Below, in pieces: positions 9,032 to 17,685 of a DNA stretch of 64,000 bases. The notes beneath the pieces were generated by a model. The model was not told the origin of the DNA and did no database searches. It worked only from the letters and a program-made list of their open reading frames with translations. This DNA comes from Sinorhizobium fredii NGR234 (GTDB lineage Bacteria > Pseudomonadota > Alphaproteobacteria > Rhizobiales > Rhizobiaceae). Position numbers and translations under genes: made by a program. The DNA is taken from contig NC_012587.1 in assembly GCF_000018545.1 (NCBI RefSeq), positions 2,760,001-2,824,000 on the forward strand. Reading direction: 5' to 3'. Within the stretch, counting starts at the first letter, position 1; every line of letters begins with the position of its first letter.

Positions 9032-10306
9032 CTAACTCTTATCCAGACCGTAGGCGGAATGCAAAGTGCGAACCGCCAATTCCGCATATGGACCGTCGAT
9101 CAGGATGGAAATCTTGATCTCGGAGGTGGTGATCGCCTTGATGTTGATGCCCTTCTCGGCAAGCGCGCGGAAGGCGGAGGCGGCAACGCCCGCATGGCTG
9201 CGCATGCCGATGCCGATGACCGAGACCTTGACGAGGCCCGATTCCGACTGGACGACGTCGTAGCCGATCTTCTCCTTGTTGTCGGAGAGCACCTTCAGCG
9301 CCTTGTTGACGTCACCGGACGGCACGGTGAAGGTCATGTCCGTCTTCGAGCCGTCTTCGGAAATGTTCTGGACGATCATGTCGACGTTGATATGGGCTTC
9401 GGCAAGCGGCCCGAAGATCGCGGCGGACACGCCCGGCCGGTCGGCCAGGCGGCGCAGCGAGATCTGGGCTTCATCCTTGGCGTAGGCGATGCCGGTTACG
9501 ACTTCCTGTTCCACGATCTCATCCTCATCACAAATCAGCGTACCGGGCGGGTTCAGAAGGTCACCCATGCCCGGCGCATCGGGATCCTCGAAAGAAGAGC
9601 GCACGAAGGTGCGCACCTTGTGCACCATGGCGAGTTCGACGGAGCGGACCTGCAGGACCTTGGCGCCGAGGGAGGCCATTTCCAGCATTTCCTCGAAGGC
9701 GATCTTTTTCAACCGCCGCGCCTTCGGTTCGATGCGCGGGTCGGTGGTGTAGACGCCGTCGACGTCGGTGTAGATATCGCAGCGGTCGGCCTTGACGGCC
9801 GCCGCGATAGCGACGGCCGAGGTATCGGAGCCGCCGCGACCGAGCGTCGCCATACGATTGTCCGGACCGAGCCCCTGGAAGCCGGCGACGACCGCCACCT
9901 GGCCCTCGCCCATGCGGCGGATGATGTCGGCGCCGTCGATATCGAGGATGCGGGCTGCGCCATGGGCGTTGTCGGTCTTGATAGGCAGCTGCCAGCCCTG
10001 CCAGGAGCGGGCATTGATACCCATCGACTGCAGGGCGATCGCCAGCAGGCCGGAAGTCACCTGTTCGCCGGAGGCGACGACAGCATCATATTCCCGCGCG
10101 TCGTAGAACGGCGCATTCGAGCCAGCGACCTTCGGCATGTTCTCGACCCAGCCGACCAGTTCATTGGTCTTGCCGGACATCGCGGAAACGACGACCGCGA
10201 CCTCGTGGCCGGCGTCGACTTCGCGTTTCACATGGCGGGCGACATTGTGGATGCGGTTCAAATCTGCGACGGAGGTTCCGCCGAATTTCATCACGATGCG
10301 TGCCAT
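9032..10306 (-). CDS. lysC: Aspartate kinase
   Basis: 424 residues, typical of a monofunctional aspartokinase. It phosphorylates L-aspartate, the first step towards lysine, threonine, methionine and diaminopimelate. The N-terminal amino-acid kinase domain begins with MKFGGTSVADL and contains GFQGLGPDNRMATLGRGGSD. The last 160 residues form tandem ACT domains (SVIGIGMRSHAGVAASAF), where end-product feedback normally acts. The gene leads the lysC-ptsP-prfA-prmC block. Confidence 0.96.
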   Translation of the reverse strand: MARIVMKFGGTSVADLNRIHNVARHVKREVDAGHEVAVVVSAMSGKTNELVGWVENMPKVAGSNAPFYDAREYDAVVASGEQVTSGLLAIALQSMGINARSWQGWQLPIKTDNAHGAARILDIDGADIIRRMGEGQVAVVAGFQGLGPDNRMATLGRGGSDTSAVAIAAAVKADRCDIYTDVDGVYTTDPRIEPKARRLKKIAFEEMLEMASLGAKVLQVRSVELAMVHKVRTFVRSSFEDPDAPGMGDLLNPPGTLICDEDEIVEQEVVTGIAYAKDEAQISLRRLADRPGVSAAIFGPLAEAHINVDMIVQNISEDGSKTDMTFTVPSGDVNKALKVLSDNKEKIGYDVVQSESGLVKVSVIGIGMRSHAGVAASAFRALAEKGINIKAITTSEIKISILIDGPYAELAVRTLHSAYGLDKS

Positions 10307-10596
10307 TTCGCCTCTACCGTACCAACATGTTTCGCGACCTGCACCCGACAGTGCCCCCGCCGGCGCTGACGATCAAAAAGCAGAGACTTCTCGGACATCG
10401 GCCAGCCACCGCTTCGGGGAGCGGAAAGTCGCGGCGTCTCTTAGCGGATCAGGGAGCGGCGTGCAATGGGAGGAAGCAAGACAACAGAGCGTGTGATCCA
10501 TTTATAAAACCACTTGCAAAACTGGTTCAGTCTGGCAACATTGGATGCACGGGCGGTGCGAAACCGGAGCGGCCGCTCCCCACGGGAGGAAGGACA

Positions 10597-11142
10597 ATGC
10601 GCAAGGTCATCATGTGGGACATGGTCAGCGTCGACGGGTTCTTCGAGGCACCCGGGCACGACATCGACTGGTTCGTCTTCGAGGACGAGCTTGCCGCCTA
10701 TATCGGCGAGACGCAGCTGGAAGCCGGGACGCTGCTCTTCGGCCGCGTGACCTACGAGATGATGGCGGCCTATTGGCCCTCGGCCGAAGGCGACATCGCC
10801 ACGTTCATGAACGGCGCCGAGAAGTTCGTCTTCTCCAGGACGCTTACGAGCACCGATTGGAACAACACGACGCTCGTCTCCGGCGACGCCGTTGCCGAGG
10901 TCGAGCGTCTAAAGCGGCGCGATGGTGGCACGATCTTCATCTTCGGCAGCGCCGACTTCGCCGCCACGCTCATCGCCAGGGGATTGGTCGACGAGTACCG
11001 TCTTGGCATCAATCCGGTGCTGCTCGGCAAAGGCACGCCGCTCTTTCAGAACATTCCCGAACGCACCAAGCTGGAGCTCACCCACGTCCGCCCGCTGAAC
11101 TCCGGCGTCGTCATCCTGCACTACCGGCCTGCCAAGGCTTGA
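10597..11142 (+). CDS. Dihydrofolate reductase family protein (RibD C-terminal fold)
   Basis: 181 residues. The fold is that of bacterial DHFR/RibD reductases: [19 protein letters not shown] at the N-terminus, [17 protein letters not shown] for the nucleotide contact, and [20 protein letters not shown] with [12 protein letters not shown] near the end. Members are NADPH-dependent reductases of unknown substrate; it is not the essential FolA, which has a different N-terminus. The ATG at 10597 follows GGGAGGAAGG, a strong ribosome site, and is preferred over an upstream open extension. It stands alone between lysC and ubiG. Confidence 0.85.
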   Translation: MRKVIMWDMVSVDGFFEAPGHDIDWFVFEDELAAYIGETQLEAGTLLFGRVTYEMMAAYWPSAEGDIATFMNGAEKFVFSRTLTSTDWNNTTLVSGDAVAEVERLKRRDGGTIFIFGSADFAATLIARGLVDEYRLGINPVLLGKGTPLFQNIPERTKLELTHVRPLNSGVVILHYRPAKA

Positions 11143-11264
11143 TCCGGTCGGACAGCCGCCCCTTGACATCGCCGGTCGATCGTCCGACTTCACGGACAGA
11201 TGAGGCGAGGGTCGGGCAAGTCAGGCTGCCCCGCGCCCGAACTGGACAAGGCGAGGAGGCTCCG

Positions 11265-12011
11265 ATGAGCGAGACGGCACGCACGACGATCGACCAGAGC
11301 GAGGTGGACCGTTTCTCGGCGATGGCGGCCGAATGGTGGGACCCGACCGGCAAGTTCCGCCCGCTGCACAAGTTCAATCCGGTGCGCCTCGCCTATATCC
11401 GCGACAAGGTGTGCGAGCAGTTCGGCCGCGACCCGAAGAGTCCGCAGCCGCTGAAAGGCCTGCGTCTGCTCGACATCGGCTGCGGCGGCGGGCTGTTGTC
11501 CGAGCCGATGGCCCGCATGGGAGCCGACGTCTTGGGGGCGGACGCTTCGGAAAAGAACATCGGCATCGCCAGGACGCATGCGGCGGGCAGCGGCGTCAAC
11601 GTCGACTACCGCGCCGTGACCGCCGAGGCCCTGGCCGAGGCCGGCGAGAGCTTCGATATCGTCCTCAATATGGAAGTCGTCGAGCATGTCGCCGATGTCG
11701 ATTTCTTCATGACGACCTGTGCCCATATGGTGCGGCCGGGCGGACTGATGTTCGTCGCGACCATCAACCGCACACTGAAGGCCGCGGCGCTCGCCATCTT
11801 TGCGGCCGAGAACGTGCTGCGCTGGCTGCCGCGCGGCACGCACCAATACGAAAAGCTGGTCCGCCCGGAAGAACTTGAAAAGCCGCTCGAAGCCAGCGGC
11901 ATGCAGGTCACCGACCGCACCGGCGTGTTTTTCAACCCGCTCGCCAATCAGTGGAACCTGTCGAAGGACATGGACGTCAATTATATGATTGTCGCCAAAC
12001 GGCCGCTCTGA
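11265..12011 (+). CDS. ubiG: Ubiquinone biosynthesis O-methyltransferase UbiG
   Basis: 248 residues. UbiG performs both O-methylations of ubiquinone biosynthesis with S-adenosylmethionine. The family N-terminus is present ([18 protein letters not shown], then [13 protein letters not shown]), followed by SAM motif [17 protein letters not shown] and motif [14 protein letters not shown]. The C-terminal membrane-contact segment ([14 protein letters not shown]) is also typical. The ATG at 11265 has GAGGAGG upstream. It converges on the DUF1178 gene with 19 nt between the stops. Confidence 0.95.
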   Translation: MSETARTTIDQSEVDRFSAMAAEWWDPTGKFRPLHKFNPVRLAYIRDKVCEQFGRDPKSPQPLKGLRLLDIGCGGGLLSEPMARMGADVLGADASEKNIGIARTHAAGSGVNVDYRAVTAEALAEAGESFDIVLNMEVVEHVADVDFFMTTCAHMVRPGGLMFVATINRTLKAAALAIFAAENVLRWLPRGTHQYEKLVRPEELEKPLEASGMQVTDRTGVFFNPLANQWNLSKDMDVNYMIVAKRPL

Positions 12012-12030
12012 AGCGGTCCAGAACGCACCG

Positions 12031-12459
12031 TCAATTCGTGTCGTCCGGAAGAACCGGCAACGGCGCGATCTCGATGCCCTCCTCAATTAGCGCGCTCGCC
12101 TCATCCGCGGTCGCCTTGCCGATCAGGCCGCGCTGCTCGGCCTCGCCGTAGTGGATCTTGCGGGCCTCCTCGGGAAAGCGCTCGCCGACGTCTTCGGCAT
12201 TGGCGCGGATCGTCTTCACCATGTCCCTGAGCTTGGTGATCGTTTCCTTCTGCGCCTGGTCCATGACGAGGGCCTGCCGGGCATCCTTCTTGCGTGCGGT
12301 GGAAACGGTCGGCGCCATCAGCTGCTTGCCGACGGAAGCGGAACCGCAAGTCGGACAGGTGACGAGATGACCCTTGGACTGCCGGTCGAAGTCGTCGCTC
12401 GACGAGAACCAGCCTTCGAAACCGTGGCCGTTGTCACAGGAGAGATTGTAGCGGATCAA
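12031..12459 (-). CDS. DUF1178 family protein
   Basis: 142 residues. It begins IRYNLSCDNGHGFEGWFSSS with a CxxC pair in VTCPTCGSASV, which suggests a small zinc ribbon. The middle is a charged helix. DUF1178 is conserved in Alpha- and Betaproteobacteria without a known function. The start is a TTG at 12459 that overlaps the TGA of the upstream nitrilase gene (TTGA), so translation is probably coupled. The gene is nearly always beside this nitrilase, which hints at a shared pathway (inference). Confidence 0.85.
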   Translation of the reverse strand: MIRYNLSCDNGHGFEGWFSSSDDFDRQSKGHLVTCPTCGSASVGKQLMAPTVSTARKKDARQALVMDQAQKETITKLRDMVKTIRANAEDVGERFPEEARKIHYGEAEQRGLIGKATADEASALIEEGIEIAPLPVLPDDTN

Positions 12460-13313
12460 GCTGCAACGCCCCCCTTCCCCGCCGCGACGACTTGATCGAG
12501 CACGAAATCGCGGGCGTTCCTGAGATTGGGAATGCGCGCCCGTGCACCGTTGACCGCCGTCACGTCGATCTCCGCGATGAGGACCGCTTCACCAGTCGGG
12601 CCAGCCTGGGCGAGCACCCTGCCCCAGGGATCGACGATCATCGAATGTCCGAAGGTCTCTCGCCCGTCCTCGTGCTGCCCGGCCTGTGCTGCGGCGATGA
12701 CGAACAGGCCGTTCTCGATGGCACGGGCCCTGAGCAGGATTTCCCAATGCGCCTCGCCGGTCTGGCGCGTGAAGGCGGCCGGCACCGACATGACCTCGGC
12801 GCCGGCGACCGCCTGCTGGCGGAAGAGCTCCGGGAAGCGGACATCATAGCAAATCGCGAAACCGAGTTTGCCGAAGGGGAGGTCGACCATGCGCGCCGTC
12901 GCGCCGGGGCGATAGACGGCGCTCTCGCGCCAGCTCTCGCCATTGTCCAGATCCACGTCGAACATGTGAATCTTGTCGTAGTCGCAGATTTTCGCCCCAT
13001 CCGGCCCGAACAGGAAGCCGCGGTTGGCAACCTTGCCGTCCTGAAGATCGATCGGCGTGGAACCGACATGTAGATATACGCCCAGTTCGCCGGCAAGACG
13101 CGCCGCCTCCCGGACGATGAGGTCGTTGGCTTCGTCTCTCAGCACCGAACGCAGCCCCGCCCGGTCCCGCTGGATGGCCCCGGTCATTTCCGGCGTCTGG
13201 ATGTAGCTGGCGCCTTCGGAAGCGGCCTTGCGCACCAGCCTCGCCATCGTTTCCGCGTTCCTTGCCGGATCGACGCCGGAGCACATCTGAACGGCGGCAG
13301 CCCTGAAAGTCAT
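12456..13313 (-). CDS. Carbon-nitrogen hydrolase family protein (Nit-type amidase)
   Basis: 285 residues. The nitrilase-superfamily triad is visible: Glu in TPEMTGAIQ, Lys in DYDKIHMFDVDL and Cys in GFAICYDVRFPELFRQ. It is closest in layout to Nit1/Nit2-type amidases, some of which repair deaminated glutathione or hydrolyse omega-amides; the true substrate cannot be read from sequence. The ATG at 13313 follows AAGGACA. It overlaps the DUF1178 start by 4 nt. The glutaredoxin gene lies upstream on the same strand, so the three may be co-transcribed. Confidence 0.9.
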   Translation of the reverse strand: MTFRAAAVQMCSGVDPARNAETMARLVRKAASEGASYIQTPEMTGAIQRDRAGLRSVLRDEANDLIVREAARLAGELGVYLHVGSTPIDLQDGKVANRGFLFGPDGAKICDYDKIHMFDVDLDNGESWRESAVYRPGATARMVDLPFGKLGFAICYDVRFPELFRQQAVAGAEVMSVPAAFTRQTGEAHWEILLRARAIENGLFVIAAAQAGQHEDGRETFGHSMIVDPWGRVLAQAGPTGEAVLIAEIDVTAVNGARARIPNLRNARDFVLDQVVAAGKGGVAA

Positions 13314-13414
13314 TGTCCTTTTCTCCCGAGCCGAAGGATCAGGTCGACGCGACCCGGATCATGCCTTCTGGCCCTCCTGCAATACTGAGCGCCGTTCAGG
13401 CACATCACCTTAAC

Positions 13415-13672
13415 TCAAGCCGCGAGCATCGCGTCGAGCTTGCCGGCACGATCGAGCGCATGCAGATCGTCGCATCCGCCGACCGGGACGTCGTTGATGA
13501 AGATCTGCGGAAAGGTCCTGCCGCCATTGGATTTTTCAATCATCGTCTGGCGAAGCGACGGGTCGTAGGTCGCGTCATGCTCGACGAATTCGACCCCCTT
13601 GCTCTCCAGAAGGTTCTTCGCCCTTGTGCAATAGCCACAGAACTGACGCGTATAAATGACCACCGAAGCCAT
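13415..13672 (-). CDS. grxC: Glutaredoxin 3
   Basis: 85 residues. It is a dithiol glutaredoxin with active site CGYC in VVIYTRQFCGYCTRAKNLL; the cis-Pro segment GRTFPQIFINDVPVGGCDDL binds glutathione. It reduces protein disulfides and mixed glutathione disulfides in the cytoplasm. The frame is open for nine more codons, to an ATG at 13699, but the ATG at 13672 matches the normal family start and has AAGGAG 14 nt upstream. It follows comF on the minus strand. Confidence 0.92.
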   Translation of the reverse strand: MASVVIYTRQFCGYCTRAKNLLESKGVEFVEHDATYDPSLRQTMIEKSNGGRTFPQIFINDVPVGGCDDLHALDRAGKLDAMLAA

Positions 13673-13720
13673 GATTTCGAACTGCTCCTTCACCGGCATT
13701 TCTTGCCGGACATTTTTTCG

Positions 13721-14497
13721 TCATATAGGCCCGGACAGCGCCATTGCAAAGGTCAAAACCGTGATGTCGCCGGCTCTCGCCCGCTTCAAGGCGCGGGTGG
13801 CGGCCGAGACAGTTGCGCCCGTCGTATAGACGTCATCGACGAGCACGATGCGTTTTCCCTCGATGCCGGACCTGGCGCTTTCAGGTACGGCAAAGGCGCC
13901 GCGGACGTTCTCCTCGCGTGCCCGCGCCCCAAGCCCGATCTGCCGGCGGGTGCGCCTGATACGGCGAAGCGCCTCAGGCCGGTAGGGCTTGCCGGCGCGC
14001 TCCGAGATGCAGCGCGCAAGCTCCGCCGACTGATTGAACTTTCGCCGCCAGAGCCGAAATGCGTGGAGCGGGACCGGTACGATCATGTCCGCCGCCGCGA
14101 CGGCACCGTCGCTGGCCCGGATCATCCATTCGGCCATCATCGGGGCGAGATCGGTGCGGTCGCGATATTTCAGGCCATGCACCAGATCGCGGGCAATCCC
14201 CTCGTGAAGCGAAGCCGAACGCAACCGGTCGAAGTCCGGCGGGTTGGCTATCGCTTGGGGCGAAACGGCGCCCGGCCCGGGATCGAAGGCGAAGGGTGAG
14301 CCGAGTATTTCGCAATAGGGTCGCTCTATCAGGCGCAGCCCCGCCCAACAGGAGGGGCAGACGGCGTGCGCGTCGCCGGTCAGCCGGCCGCAGCCGCAGC
14401 AGACAGGCGGAAAGACGAGATTGACCGCTGCCGCACCCAATCCCCCGAAAAGGGATCGCCAGCGCTTCGCCCGATTTCTCCAACCGTCCCGTTCCAT
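13721..14497 (-). CDS. ComF family protein (phosphoribosyltransferase fold)
   Basis: 258 residues. An N-terminal zinc-ribbon-like segment (CCGCGRL and CPSCW) is followed by a type I phosphoribosyltransferase domain with the PRPP motif KRIVLVDDVYTTGATV. ComF proteins are required for DNA uptake in some naturally competent bacteria; in rhizobia the role is unproven. The start at 14497 (MERDGW) was chosen because the open extension upstream runs antisense into the divergent methyltransferase gene. Only 58 nt separate the two divergent starts. Confidence 0.88.
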   Translation of the reverse strand: MERDGWRNRAKRWRSLFGGLGAAAVNLVFPPVCCGCGRLTGDAHAVCPSCWAGLRLIERPYCEILGSPFAFDPGPGAVSPQAIANPPDFDRLRSASLHEGIARDLVHGLKYRDRTDLAPMMAEWMIRASDGAVAAADMIVPVPLHAFRLWRRKFNQSAELARCISERAGKPYRPEALRRIRRTRRQIGLGARAREENVRGAFAVPESARSGIEGKRIVLVDDVYTTGATVSAATRALKRARAGDITVLTFAMALSGPI

Positions 14498-14555
14498 AAG
14501 GTTGACTTTGTCCCCTTCAGGGTTTCTTTGCATCCGTGATTTCGGAGAGAGTATC

Positions 14556-15455
14556 GTGGAAATCATCTTTGACCAGAGCCTCGTCGAGGCGCACCGCCGC
14601 CGCGCGCTCCAGGGTGGCGACGCCAAGGCGACCTTTCTGCTCGATATCGTCGCCCAGGAGCTGGCCGACCGTGTCGCCGTGGTGGAACGGCATTTCGACA
14701 AGGCCATGGAATTGCACGGCTATACGGGCGCCACGGCGGCCCGCCTTGCCGAGACCGGCAAGGTCGGCACCATTGAGCGGGTGGAAACGGACGAAGGCTT
14801 CGGATCGTCCACTACTCCGGTTACCGTGGCCCCGCTCGAGCGCATCCCGGCCGAAGCGCAATCTCTCAATCTGCTGGTGTCGCCGCTGTCGCTGCATCTG
14901 ACCAACGACACGCCCGGCGTCTTCATCCAGGCGCGCCGCGCCCTGAAGCCGGACGGGCTGTTCCTTGCCGCGATCCCGGGCAACGGCACGCTGCAGGAGC
15001 TTCGCGAATCGCTGCTGGCGGCCGAAGCGGAACTGACCGGCGGGGCAAGCCCAAGGGTGGTTCCCTTTGCCGACGTGCGCGACATGGGCGGGCTTCTGCA
15101 GCGGGCGGGATTTGCCCTGCCGGTCGCCGATGCCGAGACCTACACGGTTCGCTACGATTCGCTCTTCGGGCTGCTCAAGGACCTGAAGGCGATGGGGATG
15201 GGCAACCCGCTCGCAGCGCGAAGCCGCAGGCCGATGCCACGCCGCTTCTTCCTGAGAGCGGCCGAAATCTATGCGGAGCGCTTTTCCGACCCGGACGGCC
15301 GGATCCGCGCGACCTTCTCGATCATCTTCGTCTCGGGCTGGGCACCGCACGAAAGCCAGCAAAAGCCGCTGAAGCCGGGATCGGCGAAGCAGAGGCTGTC
15401 GGAAGCGCTCGGGGCAAGCGAGCACGCGCTGAAGGATTCGGGGAAGCCGTCTTGA
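14556..15455 (+). CDS. Class I SAM-dependent methyltransferase, NDUFAF5/BioC-like
   Basis: 299 residues from a GTG at 14556, which follows TTCGGAGAG. The N-terminus (IIFDQSLVEAHRRRALQ) and the central LSLHLTNDTPGVFIQARRAL with LFLAAIPGNGTLQELRESL resemble the alphaproteobacterial relatives of NDUFAF5, which modifies a complex I subunit in mitochondria. SAM motif I is unusual (AMELHGYTGATAARLAETG) and lacks a classic GxGxG. Function is therefore uncertain. It is divergent from comF. Confidence 0.8.
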   Translation: MEIIFDQSLVEAHRRRALQGGDAKATFLLDIVAQELADRVAVVERHFDKAMELHGYTGATAARLAETGKVGTIERVETDEGFGSSTTPVTVAPLERIPAEAQSLNLLVSPLSLHLTNDTPGVFIQARRALKPDGLFLAAIPGNGTLQELRESLLAAEAELTGGASPRVVPFADVRDMGGLLQRAGFALPVADAETYTVRYDSLFGLLKDLKAMGMGNPLAARSRRPMPRRFFLRAAEIYAERFSDPDGRIRATFSIIFVSGWAPHESQQKPLKPGSAKQRLSEALGASEHALKDSGKPS

Positions 15456-15491
15456 TCGGCGGTACGTTCGGCTAATTCCTGTCGAATTCGC

Positions 15492-15665
15492 TCAGGTCCA
15501 CGAGTCTTCGATCGCATCGGCGATCAAGTTCAGGACATTCAGCAGTTCGTTCGAGAAGCCTTGGAGGCCGACGAGGAGGGCGACGGAAATCAAGGCCGCA
15601 AGGAGCCCATACTCCACGATGGTGGCGCCGTCTCGGTTGCGAACGAGAGATCTCAGCTTGTCCAT
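15492..15665 (-). CDS. Flp family type IVb pilin
   Basis: A 57-residue protein. It shows the Flp prepilin pattern: a short basic leader (MDKLRSLVRNRDG), the prepilin peptidase site after that glycine, then ATIVEYGLLAALISVALLVG with the invariant Glu at +5 and the adjacent Tyr, and one hydrophobic helix for fibre packing. Flp pilins build Tad pili for surface attachment. No tad/cpa assembly genes are in the window, so this is an orphan pilin gene. The gene just upstream encodes a small membrane protein. Confidence 0.85.
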   Translation of the reverse strand: MDKLRSLVRNRDGATIVEYGLLAALISVALLVGLQGFSNELLNVLNLIADAIEDSWT

Positions 15666-15737
15666 GCGTCCTCCGGCCCCTCACGGTGGCCCGTTAATGG
15701 AGAGCGAAAGACGCCGGCCTGCACCTATTCGCTCGAA

Positions 15738-16058
15738 CTAGCACCCGCTCTTGCTGCCGTTTGCATCGATGATGCAGACGGCGCCCGGCATTTCCTGAAG
15801 CACGCTGCGGCGAACGGTGTAACGCTTCGCGCTGCCGCCGGAGGGAATCGAGCCGGTGGAGATATTGTCGTAGTCGATCGGCGTATTTGCGAGCATCCGC
15901 TTGTCGCTCTTGGACGAAAGCATCGGCGTCAGGATCAGCGTCAGCGCGAACACTGCCGTTCCGAACAGCAGCGACAGATTGAGCACGCCCGTCCGGCGGG
16001 ACTGGCTCGCCACCAGATCCTTGTCCTGAACTGTCCTCCAGAAATCCTCGTCAACCAT
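15738..16058 (-). CDS. Hypothetical single-pass membrane protein
   Basis: 106 residues, not matched to a named family. The N-terminal 22 residues are charged (MVDEDFWRTVQDKDLVASQS), then one membrane helix (NLSLLFGTAVFALTLILTPML), then a polar region that probably faces the periplasm and ends with two cysteines (AVCIIDANGSKSGC). It lies 72 nt upstream of the Flp pilin gene on the same strand and could be co-transcribed with it. The upstream region 16170-16290 is visibly AT-rich and probably carries its promoter. Confidence 0.7.
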   Translation of the reverse strand: MVDEDFWRTVQDKDLVASQSRRTGVLNLSLLFGTAVFALTLILTPMLSSKSDKRMLANTPIDYDNISTGSIPSGGSAKRYTVRRSVLQEMPGAVCIIDANGSKSGC

Positions 16059-16324
16059 TCCAGCCTCACAAACACCTCAGAGAGCGGGGCGAAGCACCCT
16101 TCCCAAGCTTCGACCTCACCACAGCTGCTCGAAACCGGCGCGGCCGGATGGCCGGTGCGCCGAAACTGATAGGCTCGATTGTGGATGAGGGTGATAAACT
16201 TTTGATTAATAAATCTTAGAATTTAGGGGAATTGATCGTCTGGATTGTCGGATTCTCCGCCGATCACAGGCAAATTTATTAATGAGAAGCCGGCCGCGGC
16301 CGGACGGGCTTGCGCCACTGCTTC

Positions 16325-16738
16325 TCACAGCAAATCCATCAGGAAGGGGATCAACGGTTCGTCCGCCGGCGGCATCGGGTAGTCCCGGAGCGCCTTGGGA
16401 CGGACCCATTTGATCACCTGACCCTCCCGACCCTCGGCAAATCCCTCGTAGCGCCGGCAGACATAGAGCGGCATCAGCAGATGGAAATCGTCGTAGCTGT
16501 GGCTCGCGAAGGTCAAGGGGGCGAGGCAGGCGACCTTGGTGCGAATTCCAAGTTCCTCTTCGAGTTCGCGGATCAGCGTCTCCTCCGGCGTTTCGCCGGC
16601 CTCGACCTTGCCGCCCGGGAACTCCCATAGACCGGCAAGCGACTTCCCCTCGGGCCTTTGCGCCAGGAGAATACGCCCGTCCGAATCGACCAGCGCGCAG
16701 GCAGCAACGAGCACGATCTTCTTGCCTTGCATATCCAT
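16325..16738 (-). CDS. mutT: (Deoxy)nucleoside triphosphate pyrophosphohydrolase, MutT type
   Basis: 137 residues. A complete Nudix box is present, GKVEAGETPEETLIRELEEE followed by LGI, with the usual LWEFPGGK before it and WVRPKAL after. MutT hydrolyses 8-oxo-dGTP and so prevents A:T to C:G transversions. The start lies 3 nt past the stop of the GNAT gene, so the pair is one transcription unit. Nudix specificity is hard to read from sequence, but length and context favour MutT. Confidence 0.88.
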   Translation of the reverse strand: MDMQGKKIVLVAACALVDSDGRILLAQRPEGKSLAGLWEFPGGKVEAGETPEETLIRELEEELGIRTKVACLAPLTFASHSYDDFHLLMPLYVCRRYEGFAEGREGQVIKWVRPKALRDYPMPPADEPLIPFLMDLL

Positions 16739-16741
16739 GCC

Positions 16742-17497
16742 CTACACCCTTGGCGTGCGATAAAGATATCGATAGACCTCGACGAAGCCGGCCTTGCGGT
16801 AAAGCGCGATTGCCGCCTCGTTGGCAGCCTCCACCTGCAGCCAGGCTTTTCTTGCGCCGCGAAGGCGCGCCCAACGCAGCGACGCGTCGAGCAGCGCCCG
16901 ACCGACGCCCTGGCGCCGGACGGACTCGGCAACCGAAAACTGCATGATGCCGGCAAGATCGTTGTCGTGAACGACGAGCGACACGGCCGTCGGCCCGATG
17001 TCGCGATCCTCGAACAGAAACAGTCCGCATTCGGGTTTGATCGCGGTGATGATTTCGGTCAGCGCCGGCTTTGTCGCCGGATCCTCCTTGCCGATCTGAA
17101 TCCGGGCGTCGACGAAACGGCCGAGATCCTTGATCGGCAGATGGTCCATGCCCTCGCCGAGCTCGCCCTGCGCCAGATCGCGCTCCAGCACGAGACTGTC
17201 GCTGAACCCTGTCCAGCCTTCGCCGTCCATGTAGGCAATGAGCTGCGGCGGCGTCAGCGGCGTTTGCCGAACCGTGAGCGGGCGGTCGTGCTCGGCAAAG
17301 CGCCGCGCCGCCTTCTCGAGCCGGATGGCAATGTCGCGGGAATCCGACGGATCGAGCGGATTGATCGAGTTCAGGCGCTTGGAGGAATGTCCGGCTGTGA
17401 GCCGGATCAGCCAGCTGCCGTCATAAAGGACCGTCGAGGCGGGCCAGGCGCGGAAGCCCACCGCTTCCAGTCGCCGCACACTGGGAAGATCAACCAT
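16742..17497 (-). CDS. GNAT family N-acetyltransferase
   Basis: 251 residues from the ATG at 17497 (MVDLPSVRR), which has GGAG 5 nt upstream; an 18-codon open extension to 17551 exists but runs towards the repeat. The C-terminal acetyl-CoA domain is clear (ESVRRQGVGRALLDASLRWA, then EAANEAAIALYRKAGF). The N-terminal half is a diverged second GNAT-like region. The acceptor is unknown. It lies between argJ and mutT, an arrangement that suggests co-expression but not function. Confidence 0.85.
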   Translation of the reverse strand: MVDLPSVRRLEAVGFRAWPASTVLYDGSWLIRLTAGHSSKRLNSINPLDPSDSRDIAIRLEKAARRFAEHDRPLTVRQTPLTPPQLIAYMDGEGWTGFSDSLVLERDLAQGELGEGMDHLPIKDLGRFVDARIQIGKEDPATKPALTEIITAIKPECGLFLFEDRDIGPTAVSLVVHDNDLAGIMQFSVAESVRRQGVGRALLDASLRWARLRGARKAWLQVEAANEAAIALYRKAGFVEVYRYLYRTPRV

Positions 17498-17555
17498 GCT
17501 TGCTCCAACCGCCCCGCCATCGACCGGCGGCGGTCTGTCGTTCGATGTCATGTTC

Positions 17556-17660
17556 CTACAGCGCCGCGCGTCTCATCAGACGCGCAAAGGTCGCTGTAGC
17601 GCTTTGAATTGCTGCACGTTTCTATCCATTGACCGGCTACGATTTAAGGAAAACATGCAG
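17556..17660. repeat. RIME-like palindromic intergenic repeat, copy A
   Basis: A 105-nt element with two palindromes: ctacagcg ... cgctgtag enclosing gcgcgtct/agacgcgc, then ctgcacgttt ... aaacatgcag enclosing a diverged cc/ggatttaa stem. Three more copies occur at 53,340, 54,074 and 54,906. Size, two-palindrome layout and intergenic position fit the Rhizobium-specific intergenic mosaic elements. It lies 59 nt before the GNAT start and after the argJ stop. Confidence 0.85.
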
Positions 17661-17685
17661 CAGCCTCGATGCCGGCGCGGACGCG

